Shown piece by piece: positions 51,601 to 59,810 of a stretch of DNA of 64,000 nt. Origin of the DNA: CAWBUW01 sp963792075 (lineage in GTDB: Bacteria > Chloroflexota > Anaerolineae > Anaerolineales > UBA4823); contig CAWBUW010000002.1 of assembly GCA_963792075.1 (NCBI GenBank), forward strand, positions 762,378 through 826,377, in the 5' to 3' direction. The notes beneath the pieces are model-generated. The model had not been told where the DNA came from and searched no databases. It was given only the letters and a program-made list of their open reading frames with translations. Position 1 is the stretch's first letter, and every line of letters starts with the position of its first letter. The translations under genes and the position numbers were made by a program.

Positions 51601-54491
51601 GACCGGGTCGCGGGGCCGCCATCACCGCTAAAGCCTGACGTGCCGGTGCCGGCGATCGTGCTGATCATGCCATCGGGTCCAACCCAACGGACCCGGTAAT
51701 TTTGCCGGTCGCCGATATAGATGCTGCCATCGGGGCCGATCGCCAGGCCCGAGGGAGCGCTTAACTGGGCCAACGTCGCCGGCCCCCCGTCACCGCTGAA
51801 GCCTGACGTGCCGGTGCCCGCAACTGTGTTGATGATGCCATCCGGGCTGACCCGGCGGATGCGACTGTTGCTGAAATCAATGATATACAGGCTGCCATCT
51901 GGGCCAAGCTTAACCGTCCTGGGTGAAGCCAGGCGGGCCAGGCTTGCCGGACCGCCATCCCCCGCGAACCCAAAGGTACTTCCGACTACCGTGCTGATCA
52001 CCCCATCGGGGCTGACCTTACGGATCAGGCTGTTATCTCGGTCAGAGATATAGATACTGCCATCCGGACCGGCCTCCACACCATAGGGGCTGCCAATCCG
52101 AGCAGCCGTGGCCAGGCCGCCATTGCCCGTAGACCCCGCCACCCCCGTACCGGCGACGGTCGTGATGATACCGTCGGGTGCAACCCGGCGGATGCGGTAG
52201 TTGGAACGGTCGGCAATATACAGGCTGCCATCCGGTCCCACCGCGACATCCTCTGGATTGCTAAGCAGCGCCGCAGTTGCCGGACCGCCATCACCGCAGA
52301 CGCCCGTAGATGGATAACAAGCCTGGCTGGTTTTGCCGGCCACAGTGGTAATGACACCCTGTGGGTCTACTCGCCGCACCGTTTGGCCCCCCAATTCGAC
52401 AATATACAAGCTGCCGTCAGGCCCGATATCGAGGCCGTTCGGTACAGATAGCTCGGCGCTGGTGGCCTGTCCCCCATCACCTGTACCCGAACCCGGAACG
52501 ATGCCGCCCCCCGCGAAGGTATTGATGACTCCGGTGCCGATGCTGTCGGCGCTGCGGCGGCTGCCGTCCCCCAGGAAGAGCATCCGGGCCACTGGGTCGT
52601 AGGCGTGGTGCTGGTCAAGAGTCCAACCGCCCAATCCTTGCATACGGCTGTCCCAGCCGCCTAGGTGCAGCTTCCAGACCTGCCACAGGGTTATTTCTTG
52701 CCTGGCACTGTTTGCGCTGATGGGTATGCCCGAAAGGGCCGCGAAGGCGTCCCCAAACTGATTAGGCTCCTGGTAAACGGCTGTATAAACGTAGCCCAAA
52801 CGGACGGTCGCTGGCTGCCGGCTGATTACGGTCCGCCCGTAGGCATCCAGGCCATCCCAGGTAAACGAAGTGGTCTGGTTTGTTACGGCCGGGAAGGATT
52901 GGGTAAAGCGCCGGCCAGCGATCTGAATGATCAGGTCAATCCGCACCAGGCTAGGCGGGAGTGTGGAGCCGCTGAGCGGCAAATCCAGATGATAGGCAGC
53001 AGTCCGGCCGGGCACACGGTCGCTGCTGTAGTGCAGGCTGAAGGGCGTGCCGCTCAGAGCAATCGATTCACCCAGGGTTTGATTCTGGCATTCGATGGTC
53101 GAGCCGGATTTGCAGTCGGGCTTGTCTTCGGGTGGTGAATTATTAGGCTGGGGTTGGTTCGGACCAGCAGCATCGGGCGGCGGGCCATACGGCCAGTTGC
53201 AATCCCAAGGTGTGAAGTGTTCGATCGGCACGCGCCAGAGGGACTGCCCTGCCAAATACAGAGTAGCTAAGTGCTGGCGTTCGGCAGTGGTGATGCCCAG
53301 TGCGGGGTTGTTATCGCCCACGCCATCGCCGTCCGTATCCAGGTCCGCCAAACCACCACTGATCGTTACAATCCGGACGACCTGCCCGTTGGTTGACGGG
53401 AACCAGGCGCCTTCCAGGCGGTCGTAATAACCCGTAGGCACCAGCATACCAACCGGGAAGTTGAGGAAGTTTTCTACGTAGTGGTAGAGCGGCTGGCTGA
53501 ACTGCACATCCACAGCGCCAGCTGCCTGGGCTTCATCAACGCTGTATTCCAGGGCATAGGTATAGCCGCTGCTTGGCGGCAGCAAACCGGGCATCGCTTC
53601 TGGACCGGCATCGCCAACAGTGTACTCTGTAGCCCGGATGCTTAATTGTGAAACCGGCACCGTCGAACCATCTGGCATCACGAGCTGGGCAGTTGTCCCC
53701 TGAGGAATGAGCAGCGTGGCCTGTCGGGTGCCGTCCTCGTCATTGACCGGATTGCCGCGTGCAATTTGCATCGGAACGCTGCCGGTCAGGTTGGCAGTCG
53801 TAACCTGACTGTCCAGGGGAATGAGAACCACGTCCGGCAGCCAGGCGTAATCGCGAGGATCGGCGATCACCTGGCGCTGAGCGACCAAGTAGCCGGCATG
53901 AGCATAGTTCAAGGTGAGCGGTCCGCCGCCGTTGACTGCCAGGTCGAACATGCCATCCGCCTGACTGAGGGTATTGCCGAATTCTGGGTGATCCAGGACA
54001 GTGATTTCTACACCAGCCAGTGGTTCGCCGGAGCGCGTGCAGGTGCGGCCGCGCAGCACCGCAGCCCGAAGGGGATCCAGCGTATCCGGTTGCAGGCCAT
54101 GTTGAATAGCCGCGCTTCCCGTATAGAGGAATGCATTGTCGCTGTCGAAATCGCCCCCGGTGTGAGAAGCCGGTCCGAACGGCTGAATAGTGACCGGCTG
54201 AACTACATCTACCTTCAGGACGGCAGTCGTTCCCACTTTAAGAATTATGGGCAAATAAATCTTATTCTGAACTGCAAAGATGCCCGAACAGTCAATGCTT
54301 TCCGCAAGGGGATTGGTGGATGACTTCAGCTCACTGGCATCTGGCAGGTCGCCTGGGTCAGGCTGATACAGTATGCCAGCATCGAATTGTGCATTAACCG
54401 TTCCGGAGGCGGGTGGGGGCGTGCCAAGCAGAACGGGCGCTACGAGCAGGGATAACATAACGATGAGCGATAAAAGATAAGACGTTTTCAC
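48642..54491 (-). CDS. Secreted RHS/YD-repeat protein with NHL repeats and a short Cys-rich tail
   Basis: 1,949 residues. Sec signal peptide (1-34). The N-terminal region (about 140-620) has carboxypeptidase-regulatory-like and Ig-like segments. Residues about 650-1000 hold about six NHL-type repeats of roughly 57 residues (GPDGSLYIADRSNYRIRRV, TVAGTGTSGFSGDGGPAT), predicted to close as a beta-propeller. About 1020-1780 are YD repeats (YDAAGRLT, YTYDANGNLTSL), which form the RHS shell, ending in the RHS core motif (RFVYATWNNVPDYMV, YDPETGRWTATDPI, NNRDPLGL). The last 65 residues after DPLGL vary in this family and often carry a toxin; here they are short with eight cysteines (CKQSPATCCGQKRTSCQLC). 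No immunity gene is recognisable downstream. Confidence 0.9.
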   Translation of the reverse strand: MKTSYLLSLIVMLSLLVAPVLLGTPPPASGTVNAQFDAGILYQPDPGDLPDASELKSSTNPLAESIDCSGIFAVQNKIYLPIILKVGTTAVLKVDVVQPVTIQPFGPASHTGGDFDSDNAFLYTGSAAIQHGLQPDTLDPLRAAVLRGRTCTRSGEPLAGVEITVLDHPEFGNTLSQADGMFDLAVNGGGPLTLNYAHAGYLVAQRQVIADPRDYAWLPDVVLIPLDSQVTTANLTGSVPMQIARGNPVNDEDGTRQATLLIPQGTTAQLVMPDGSTVPVSQLSIRATEYTVGDAGPEAMPGLLPPSSGYTYALEYSVDEAQAAGAVDVQFSQPLYHYVENFLNFPVGMLVPTGYYDRLEGAWFPSTNGQVVRIVTISGGLADLDTDGDGVGDNNPALGITTAERQHLATLYLAGQSLWRVPIEHFTPWDCNWPYGPPPDAAGPNQPQPNNSPPEDKPDCKSGSTIECQNQTLGESIALSGTPFSLHYSSDRVPGRTAAYHLDLPLSGSTLPPSLVRIDLIIQIAGRRFTQSFPAVTNQTTSFTWDGLDAYGRTVISRQPATVRLGYVYTAVYQEPNQFGDAFAALSGIPISANSARQEITLWQVWKLHLGGWDSRMQGLGGWTLDQHHAYDPVARMLFLGDGSRRSADSIGTGVINTFAGGGIVPGSGTGDGGQATSAELSVPNGLDIGPDGSLYIVELGGQTVRRVDPQGVITTVAGKTSQACYPSTGVCGDGGPATAALLSNPEDVAVGPDGSLYIADRSNYRIRRVAPDGIITTVAGTGVAGSTGNGGLATAARIGSPYGVEAGPDGSIYISDRDNSLIRKVSPDGVISTVVGSTFGFAGDGGPASLARLASPRTVKLGPDGSLYIIDFSNSRIRRVSPDGIINTVAGTGTSGFSGDGGPATLAQLSAPSGLAIGPDGSIYIGDRQNYRVRWVGPDGMISTIAGTGTSGFSGDGGPATRSRLNEVLGVTVGLDGSLYVADWFNQRVRRVTSTLPGFSVSDLLVPSEDGQELYVFNGGGRHLRTLHALTSAVLYEFAYDADFKLVTVTDGSGNVSSIQRTGGAPTAILGPDGQTTTLTLDGSGFLASITNPAGEDYQFTSTPDGLLTALTNPRGFITTFTYDNLGRLVHHQNAAGGEQTFTRTLSGDGYNVTRTTALGFTTVYHVQVLPGGAEQSTNDLPDGTQTETVVGMDGTQTWRGSNSVVTTQQFGPDPRWGMLAPVIEGMTTTLPGSLTYQRSTNRTAVLTNPANPLSLATQTEVVILNGASYLSTYTSGTGLQVDHSPEGRVYSTSINLLGQVTLEQPAALASIHYSYDTRGRLISITAGAGADARIVLITYDAAGEIASLTNAANQTTTYAYDAAGRLTVETRPDGQVISYTYDANGNLTSLTPPGRPSHAFNYSPVDLLAQYSPPDVNPGADTTQYAYNLDQQMTQVTRPDGQTIAYGYDSAGRRSTVTTASGLLAYAYDVVTGYLTSLSAPGGIGLNYGYDGILMTTEAWSGPVTGTVGHTYNPNFRVSGLQINGSNPVAYSYDLDGLLVSAGDLSLGYSLQNRLRISSTLATIAERVSYNSFAEPVQVRAAAGATNLYAVDYTRDLLGRTTVLTETIGGVTDTYAYSYDLVGRLLSVTKNGAPATTYTYDGNGNRLTGSGPGGTHTGIYDNQDRLIQYGSTNFTYNAAGDLETRSDGSLVTTYDYDALGNLMAVGLPGGDQITYLVDGQDRRIGKLVNGVRVQGFLYEDDLRIAAELDAANQVVSRFVYATWNNVPDYMVKGGVTYRLLTDHLGSVRLVVNAATGAIAQRLDYDAFGNVLVDTNPAFQPFGFAGGLYDSDTHLVRFGARDYDPETGRWTATDPILFAGGGSNLYTYVGNDPVNNRDPLGLEDNGLGKWISDKLDDWACKQSPATCCGQKRTSCQLCIDPGANDGNPGPGLQACEDQFQKCMSKIKK

Positions 54492-54563
54492 AATTTACCT
54501 GTGTCTCTCTGGTTGTCTCAAGGGTTTGAAACATTCCCGGACCGCCCTGGCTGTTTCGCATTT

Positions 54564-54689
54564 GGGCGATTGCCCTCCAATAGAGGGGGAAATTGGGGGT
54601 ATCAAGTGGGGCTTTGCCCCACTTGATACCCCCAAACCCCCATTTCACGGGATTGCGGCTGCCCGAATTGGGCAAATGCAATCGCCCTA
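54564..54689. repeat. Nested inverted repeats upstream of the RHS gene
   Basis: The inner perfect 20-bp stem (54593-54612 with 54616-54635, loop TTT closed by C-G) belongs to the same architecture as the other hairpins. An outer pair GGGCGATTGC / GCAATCGCCC (54564-54573, about 54680-54689) encloses it. It is about 100 bp before the RHS start on the minus strand, so it precedes rather than follows the gene; it could terminate upstream transcription. Confidence 0.7.
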
Positions 54690-55141
54690 CTCCATACAAG
54701 GTATAGGGGGAGTCTCAAGCCTGCGCGCGGCTACCGGAGCTTATCTCGAGATATGCTCCGGTCATTGATCCTGCCATATCGAATTTTCATCGGGGGCCTT
54801 TAACTGGTCGGGAAAACTGCTTGTCCAAATGGACGGTAGGGCCGACAAGTTGGAATCGAATTCCAAAAAAACCTAGATTATCGAATTCACTATTCGCTTC
54901 AATGAGCCTGCCATGCGATTTCCATTTTTGCAGCGGTACGCCCCCAATAATTCATATTCTTCAGGCTGTTAAATTCATCATAACACATTATGTAGAAAAA
55001 AGATATAGTATATCCGAATAATATCTGGAGCAAAACTACAGGTCGTGAGTTGAACAGCGATTTCACCTGGCTAAAGGCCTTTGCTCTATCCTCCGTATAT
55101 GGTGGGTGACCCCAGTTTATCTTCCACCAGCGGTAGGAGCT
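54690..55141. other. Gene-free stretch
   Basis: About 450 bp between the nested hairpin and the rhamnosidase fragment. I see no convincing coding frame, RNA or repeat. The first part is AT-richer (54780-55060) than the surroundings. Confidence 0.4.
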
Positions 55142-55360
55142 TCAGACGCTCATTAGGTCCGATTCAATTTTCCTACTATCCCATAAAAGGCCGGCACTGC
55201 CATCCAAACCTGTCTCCGATGAAGCAGCAAGGATCTGGTATGCTGTCTGGCGCGCGCCGCGTCGATCGCTTTGCATCTGCCAACTCAAACGAGGTTGGAG
55301 CACATCAATTCCAAGAGGATTGGTTCGGTATTCACAAGTCAAGTGGGAAATAGGGGTCAT
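55142..55360 (-). pseudogene. N-terminal fragment of a GH78 alpha-L-rhamnosidase
   Basis: 72 codons whose sequence (EYRTNPLGIDVLQPRLSWQM, RRGARQTAYQILAASS, LWDSRKIESD) matches the conserved start of bacterial alpha-L-rhamnosidases, normally 900 or more residues long. The frame stops just where the next strand (SxxYRW) would follow; traces of it (SSYRW) can be read after the stop. A remnant left by rearrangement between the duplicated segments. Confidence 0.75.
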
Positions 55361-55403
55361 GGACTTACAGTATAATTTATCAAATCAGCTTCTGGAAGGT
55401 ATT

Positions 55404-55479
55404 TTACTTCTTTGGCAGTTGCACCGGTTGCGACAAAGTCGCATTCCATACCAACATCCTTGCAAGCAAACTTCAACAT
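55404..55479 (-). pseudogene. 5' remnant of a DUF1059 gene
   Basis: Starts at ATG 55479 with the same ribosome site and the same first 25 residues as the intact gene (MLKFACKDVGMECDFVATG, ATAKEV), then runs into unrelated sequence. Marks the left break of copy B. Confidence 0.85.
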
Positions 55480-56404
55480 GATCATACTCCTTGGAATCGT
55501 GAAATGAAACAAATTCGGTATCATTTCAATAATTGGGGGTGGGGGGTGTTTTGAGCGTACTTTCCACGCTCAAAACGCCCCCCTTCCCCCCTTTTATTGA
55601 GAAGTTTCCAAATTCGGGACAGTTGCCTCCGTCGCGCTGCAACATGGGGTCTTGTATCGTAGAGAATACGCCGGTCTAAGACCGTGATGTCAGGCTACCT
55701 GACTTGCCGTGCCATCGCCGGCATTGCCCTGAAGCGGGATGACGGTGATGGCTATACAGGAGCCATTTTTATTTTTCAATGGGAACTCCGATCAGTGTGC
55801 TCCATTCCGCCCATGAACCATCATACAAGCGGGCTTTGGGGTAGCCGAGGAGATAGGACAAAACAAACCAGGTATGGTTGGATCGCCCACCCACGATACA
55901 GTACAAGATGGTTTCCTTATCTGTAGTAACCCCATTGTGGGTGTATAAGGTTTGCAGTTCTTCAACTGATTTGAATGTTCCATCCTCCTTGAGCGTCCTG
56001 TCCCAAGGAATATTGACCGCGCCGGGGATATGACCCCCGCGCTGGCTGGCTTGTGCCTGGTATTTCCACCAATCCCACAATTGACCATGATATTCTTCTC
56101 GCGTACGCACATCCACCAAAATCCGCTCCGGTTTGCCAATGGAAACGAGAACCCGGTCGCGCAACGCACGAATACTCCAATCAGGTTCTTTCGTGATGTA
56201 AACAGACCGCGATACAATCGGTATTTCTGTTGTTAGTGGACGACCTTCCGCAATCCACTTCTCGCGATTCCCATCCATAACACGCACATCGGCATGACCG
56301 TAGATTTTCAAGAGCCATAAGGCAAACGTGGCGTAACCGTGACGACGAGCGCCATAAACGAGGATGGTCGTATCGTTCTCGATACCCGAGCGGGCTAACA
56401 ACTC
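55404..56404. repeat. Direct repeat copy B flanking the RHS gene
   Basis: Counterpart of 47821-48623. It starts inside a broken DUF1059 gene (55404-55479), contains the leader hairpin (18-bp stem 55541-55558 with 55566-55583, one wobble pair, loop ACTTTCC instead of GAA), and continues into the intact sulfurtransferase gene. Confidence 0.9.
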
Positions 56405-56611
56405 TTCCATCCCCCGCTTGTCTGGTAAATCCTTGCAGATGGGGTGTTGGAAGTCCGTACTCCAACCCCATCCCACTGCACCGGGGATATGTCCGGAATT
56501 GTAATTACTCAAGTCATAGCCTACTTCGATCATACGGACTTTGGGTGCAGTGAGGTACTCGACAACCCATTGCGTGTCTACAAGGACTTCAGGATGAGCA
56601 TAACCTGACAT
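55769..56611 (-). CDS. Thiosulfate/3-mercaptopyruvate sulfurtransferase (two rhodanese domains)
   Basis: 280 residues, normal for two-domain rhodaneses. AGGAGG lies 6 nt upstream of ATG 56611. The inactive N-terminal domain ends with MDGNREKWIAEGRPL. The C-terminal domain carries the catalytic Cys238 in YCIVGGRSNHTWF; the usual active-site loop is CRxGxR, so the Cys and Arg are kept while CIVGGR replaces CRIGER. It transfers a sulfane sulfur from thiosulfate or mercaptopyruvate to a thiol or cyanide. No signal peptide. The 3' third and downstream leader are duplicated in broken form at 48186-48623. Confidence 0.9.
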   Translation of the reverse strand: MSGYAHPEVLVDTQWVVEYLTAPKVRMIEVGYDLSNYNSGHIPGAVGWGWSTDFQHPICKDLPDKRGMEELLARSGIENDTTILVYGARRHGYATFALWLLKIYGHADVRVMDGNREKWIAEGRPLTTEIPIVSRSVYITKEPDWSIRALRDRVLVSIGKPERILVDVRTREEYHGQLWDWWKYQAQASQRGGHIPGAVNIPWDRTLKEDGTFKSVEELQTLYTHNGVTTDKETILYCIVGGRSNHTWFVLSYLLGYPKARLYDGSWAEWSTLIGVPIEK

Positions 56612-56745
56612 ACCAACCTCCTAAGGATGGAAAGTAACAGTAGTTCATCGCTGCCCCCTCCCGCCGCGCCCGCACCTATGCTTTATCGGCAATATATCGG
56701 CAGTTCATCGGCAATGCACCCGGACGAAAGCGCATGATCCACCCT

Positions 56746-57513
56746 TCATCCACGATCTGCCTCTTGGATTTCCTCCCGCCGGCACTCAAACCGAGTCGTG
56801 TACCCACTATCGTCAATCTTGTGCGTTGTGGACGTGACGAAATACCGTCCGCTAAAGCGCTCTCCCAGGCCTTCCACTAAAATCATGCGCCCGGCGCGTA
56901 GGTCCGGCATGCCAATCGTCGAACCACTGCCTTTCATTATACGCCTGGCGATCTGTTCTCGTATTTCCCGAGCCGGCGCGTGCGCTTCCTCCTGGCTGTG
57001 AACCGGGTGAGACGCTTGGTCAGCTACGCTCAAATCGGTTTGGAATTCGATCAGCGAATGCCCATACTTCAGGGGGATTGGCTCCCGGCGCGCCTCGTCC
57101 GAAGACTCAACATGAAGCTTGCTCCTGGCAGGCGCGCCACTCGAACCGCGGATCGTCAGCGCCGGCAAGCCGCCGGATGGGAAGCTTGGACGCAGCGAGG
57201 TGATCTCCCCGGTCAACATCAGCCGCATCCGCTCGCGGCCCGATTTTTCTTTGCCCAAATAGCCCATCCACAGCGCTACTTGCTTGCCTGGATCGAATAA
57301 AGGCCGGTCGCTGTATTTGAAAACGAGTTTATCTGTATCCCAGTTGTTGATGACCAGTTCGAAGCTGTCCACCTGTTCCAGGCCGTCCGAATACGATATG
57401 CTGATCACATCTCGGATCACATCGCCGGGCAGCGCCTGGTCGCCTACCTGGATTTTATAGGAAGGCACATAAAAGTCCTGATCGCTATCGATTGAACCTG
57501 AATCCGTGCTCAT
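56746..57513 (-). CDS. Phage late-control gpD-like protein, shortened
   Basis: 255 residues; AGGAGG lies 5 nt upstream. The N-terminus (VPSYKIQVGDQAL, ISISYSDGLEQVDSFELVIN, LFDPGKQVALWMGY, MLTGEITSLRPSFPSGGLP) and the C-terminus (GSGSTIGMPDLRAGRMILVEG, RFSGRYFVTSTTHKIDDSGY) match the gpD/VgrG-like baseplate-hub proteins of contractile injection systems. Family members have about 330-380 residues. Here about 100 central residues that bind the spike appear to be missing (the join lies near TIRGSSGAPARSKL). No sheath, tube, spike or baseplate genes are nearby. A relic of an injection-system cluster or an orphan re-used domain. Confidence 0.72.
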   Translation of the reverse strand: MSTDSGSIDSDQDFYVPSYKIQVGDQALPGDVIRDVISISYSDGLEQVDSFELVINNWDTDKLVFKYSDRPLFDPGKQVALWMGYLGKEKSGRERMRLMLTGEITSLRPSFPSGGLPALTIRGSSGAPARSKLHVESSDEARREPIPLKYGHSLIEFQTDLSVADQASHPVHSQEEAHAPAREIREQIARRIMKGSGSTIGMPDLRAGRMILVEGLGERFSGRYFVTSTTHKIDDSGYTTRFECRREEIQEADRG

Positions 57514-57584
57514 CTGCTCCTCCTGGGGTAGGCTGGCATGTCCATTGACTTTGATTAGACCTCGTTATCTCAAAGAAACCAAAT

Positions 57585-58055
57585 TCATGGCTCTTGAATG
57601 TACTCCTCATAAACAAAGACCGTTCCAGACCATTCCTCGAAAACTTGCTCGATAATGGCACGGACCTTTTTCCAGGATAGACCACCATATCCTGTGCCAA
57701 TACGAGGGAGACCAATGCTATGGATGCCTATTTTATCGGCTTGAAGTTTCATGTTCTGAAGAGCAGCCTCAATCGCCTCATAACTTGCGCGAGAATGCCA
57801 ATACCCTTCTTGGGTGCCAAGATTGAATACGGCTGGTTTATCATCTTTCTTCCACAGAAAAGCATCCCCGAGATTGAATTGGCGCGGGGAAGATTTGCAG
57901 AGTCTGCGATATTCTTCGAACATGTCGGGATAGAGCAGTTTGAAACTGGCAGCGATACCGGATCCCATCGAGCCCTGACAGTTGCAACCGTGAGCATAGG
58001 CATCGACGGCGAACCGGTTCTTGAATAAATCACCTGAAACGTATTGAATGGTCAT
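57585..58055 (-). CDS. Macro-domain protein (ADP-ribose binding/hydrolase, TARG1-like)
   Basis: 156 residues, a single macro domain. Landmarks: YVSGDLF, AHGCNCQGSMGSGIAASF (binding loop 1, also seen in TARG1/ALC1-type domains), VFNLGTQEGYW, and SIGLPRIGTGYGGLSW (loop 2). Such proteins bind ADP-ribose and often remove it from proteins, DNA or O-acetyl-ADP-ribose. No DarT-like toxin gene is adjacent, so an antitoxin role is not supported here. No clear ribosome site before the ATG. Confidence 0.87.
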   Translation of the reverse strand: MTIQYVSGDLFKNRFAVDAYAHGCNCQGSMGSGIAASFKLLYPDMFEEYRRLCKSSPRQFNLGDAFLWKKDDKPAVFNLGTQEGYWHSRASYEAIEAALQNMKLQADKIGIHSIGLPRIGTGYGGLSWKKVRAIIEQVFEEWSGTVFVYEEYIQEP

Positions 58056-58089
58056 TTGGTATGTTCCGAATGTGCCTCGGCCGGCGCTT

Positions 58090-58863
58090 TCATGGATGCG
58101 CTAACACTTTCCTTGTATCATACTCCCATGCGAGAATACCCACGAAGGTAATCAAATAAACGAAGAGGACGGGCAGCGAATAACCCAATACGGATTGGAA
58201 AAACGGACTGCCTGCGTTTACCATTTCCCGAACCCAACCATCTGCAAGCGATAACAAGATGCCTGTGGTCACGCTTCCCACCAAAATAGATGCTATCCAC
58301 TTCAACTTGACCTGCCAGGAATTTAAGGAGCGTAATCCCAACCCAAAACAAAACACGAATGCAAGCGCAAACGGAATTTCCACCCCAAGCTTGGCAATGC
58401 CCAATTGCGCTGCCAGGTCATATTCGTCGCCAATACTGCGCAGCGGGCTGCGGAGATAATAAAGCGCCATCGAAAATGAAATGACCAACGCCAACATCAA
58501 GCCGGTGTACTTGAAGGTAAATCTATCGCTTTTATACGCGATCCAAAGTCCAAAAACGACCCCCAACAGAGATGCTATTGGCCCAGCGACTGCCGCTACT
58601 GCTTTTTCTATTTTGCTGTCTGGCAGCGTACCCAATCGCAACCAACCTGTGCCGCCATCCGGAGCGCTTATTTTGACCCAATGATCCGGATCGAGAGGGG
58701 GCGTATCCCAACGCTGCACGATCCCAATAAAACCCCAGGTAGGATTTCGCCGGTACACCTGGTAGACAAGCAGGTGACCCGTCTCGTGGAGCGCCTGGCC
58801 GGTAACGTTGACCAACATAGCCAGCCATAACAATCGAAGAAAACTTATCCTTGGAGAGTGCAT
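58090..58863 (-). CDS. Membrane protein with HExxH motif (M50-like)
   Basis: 257 residues, about six hydrophobic helices. The first helix contains GQALHETGHLLVYQVY with the zinc-binding HExxH at residues 26-30, placed in a membrane segment as in site-2-protease-type M50 enzymes. AVAGPIASLLGVVFGLW further on resembles a second M50 helix, but the LDG motif with the third zinc ligand is not evident. It could be an intramembrane protease or an M50-fold protein without activity. The ATG is close behind the EamA gene stop (8 nt), so the two are co-transcribed. Confidence 0.65.
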   Translation of the reverse strand: MHSPRISFLRLLWLAMLVNVTGQALHETGHLLVYQVYRRNPTWGFIGIVQRWDTPPLDPDHWVKISAPDGGTGWLRLGTLPDSKIEKAVAAVAGPIASLLGVVFGLWIAYKSDRFTFKYTGLMLALVISFSMALYYLRSPLRSIGDEYDLAAQLGIAKLGVEIPFALAFVFCFGLGLRSLNSWQVKLKWIASILVGSVTTGILLSLADGWVREMVNAGSPFFQSVLGYSLPVLFVYLITFVGILAWEYDTRKVLAHP

Positions 58864-58870
58864 ACTATTT

Positions 58871-59770
58871 CTATTTTGCGAATAGGATGGCTACACCCAC
58901 AATGGCGATAAAAGTCCCTGCAATTGTTGGCCAGTTTAAACGTTCCTTGAACACAAAATGACTTATCGGAAGCATGAAGATTGGCGGTAGCGCCATTAAA
59001 GTACTGGCCACTCCGATCCCCGTATATTGGACGGCGAGAAGCGATGAAGAGACCCCAATGACCGGGCCGAATAATGCACCGAAGATGATCCAACGGAGCG
59101 CTGCAGGTCGCTGCGCCATCATGGAAACGCTGGAACCAGCCTGGTGTTGAACGATAGCTAAGATCCAGAGTGCTGCAAAAGCAGCCAGCATACGGATCAA
59201 AGTCCCTGCAAATGGTGAAAAGCTGCCAGTCATTCCTTGCTGAGAAAAGACCAGACCAGCCGCCTGACCAAGTGCAGCCAGAATTCCGAATAGGATGCCG
59301 CGACCCGTAATCTTTTGGACATTTTCGTCATTGTTCTTCTGGTGTGTCCATACTACCCAGGAGATCCCAGCAAGCGAGATGACGATTCCGATGATCTGCA
59401 CCAATGGCAGTGTTTGCCCGAAGAATACCCATGCAATCATACTTCCAAAGACCGGAGCCAGGCTGAGAAGCAGCAAGCCAAGACGTGGGCCAATCTCACG
59501 ATACGCTGCGAAGAGGAATGCATCACCCAAGGAAAGTCCAATAATGCCAGAAATACTTAACCAAACCCAGCGTGAAACTCCAGCATTAAGGGGGATGGGT
59601 TGTTTATATAAAGCGATGTTGATGAGAATAAGCACGATCAGGGCAACAAGCACCCGCACACGGTTCGTCACCTGTGAACCAACCTGCTGGGAGGACTTAG
59701 TAAATCCGATGGCCGATAAAGACCAGCAGAATGAAGTGAATAGGGCGGCAATTTCGCCAATAAGGACCAT
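58871..59770 (-). CDS. EamA/DMT-family transporter
   Basis: 299 residues, ten predicted helices in two EamA repeats (first: LIGEIAALFTSFCWSLSAIG; second: GILFGILAALGQAAGLVFSQ). The C-terminal LPPIFMLPISHFVFKERLNW is the conserved end of the second repeat. Substrate unknown; members export amino acids, nucleosides or drugs. It is not especially similar to the EamA gene at 16696. Confidence 0.9.
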   Translation of the reverse strand: MVLIGEIAALFTSFCWSLSAIGFTKSSQQVGSQVTNRVRVLVALIVLILINIALYKQPIPLNAGVSRWVWLSISGIIGLSLGDAFLFAAYREIGPRLGLLLLSLAPVFGSMIAWVFFGQTLPLVQIIGIVISLAGISWVVWTHQKNNDENVQKITGRGILFGILAALGQAAGLVFSQQGMTGSFSPFAGTLIRMLAAFAALWILAIVQHQAGSSVSMMAQRPAALRWIIFGALFGPVIGVSSSLLAVQYTGIGVASTLMALPPIFMLPISHFVFKERLNWPTIAGTFIAIVGVAILFAK

Positions 59771-59810
59771 ATAACCTCTTAGTAAAATGTGGGAACAAAT
59801 CGATACTTGA

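Noticed and set aside
51600..52520. Tandem repeats resembling a CRISPR or satellite array
   Set aside because: The period is about 170 bp and translates in frame as NHL repeats of the RHS protein.
56746..57513. Prophage or complete injection-system cluster
   Set aside because: No other tail, sheath, capsid or portal gene is present within the window.
57585..58055. DarG-type antitoxin
   Set aside because: No DarT-like ADP-ribosyltransferase gene lies next to the macro-domain gene.
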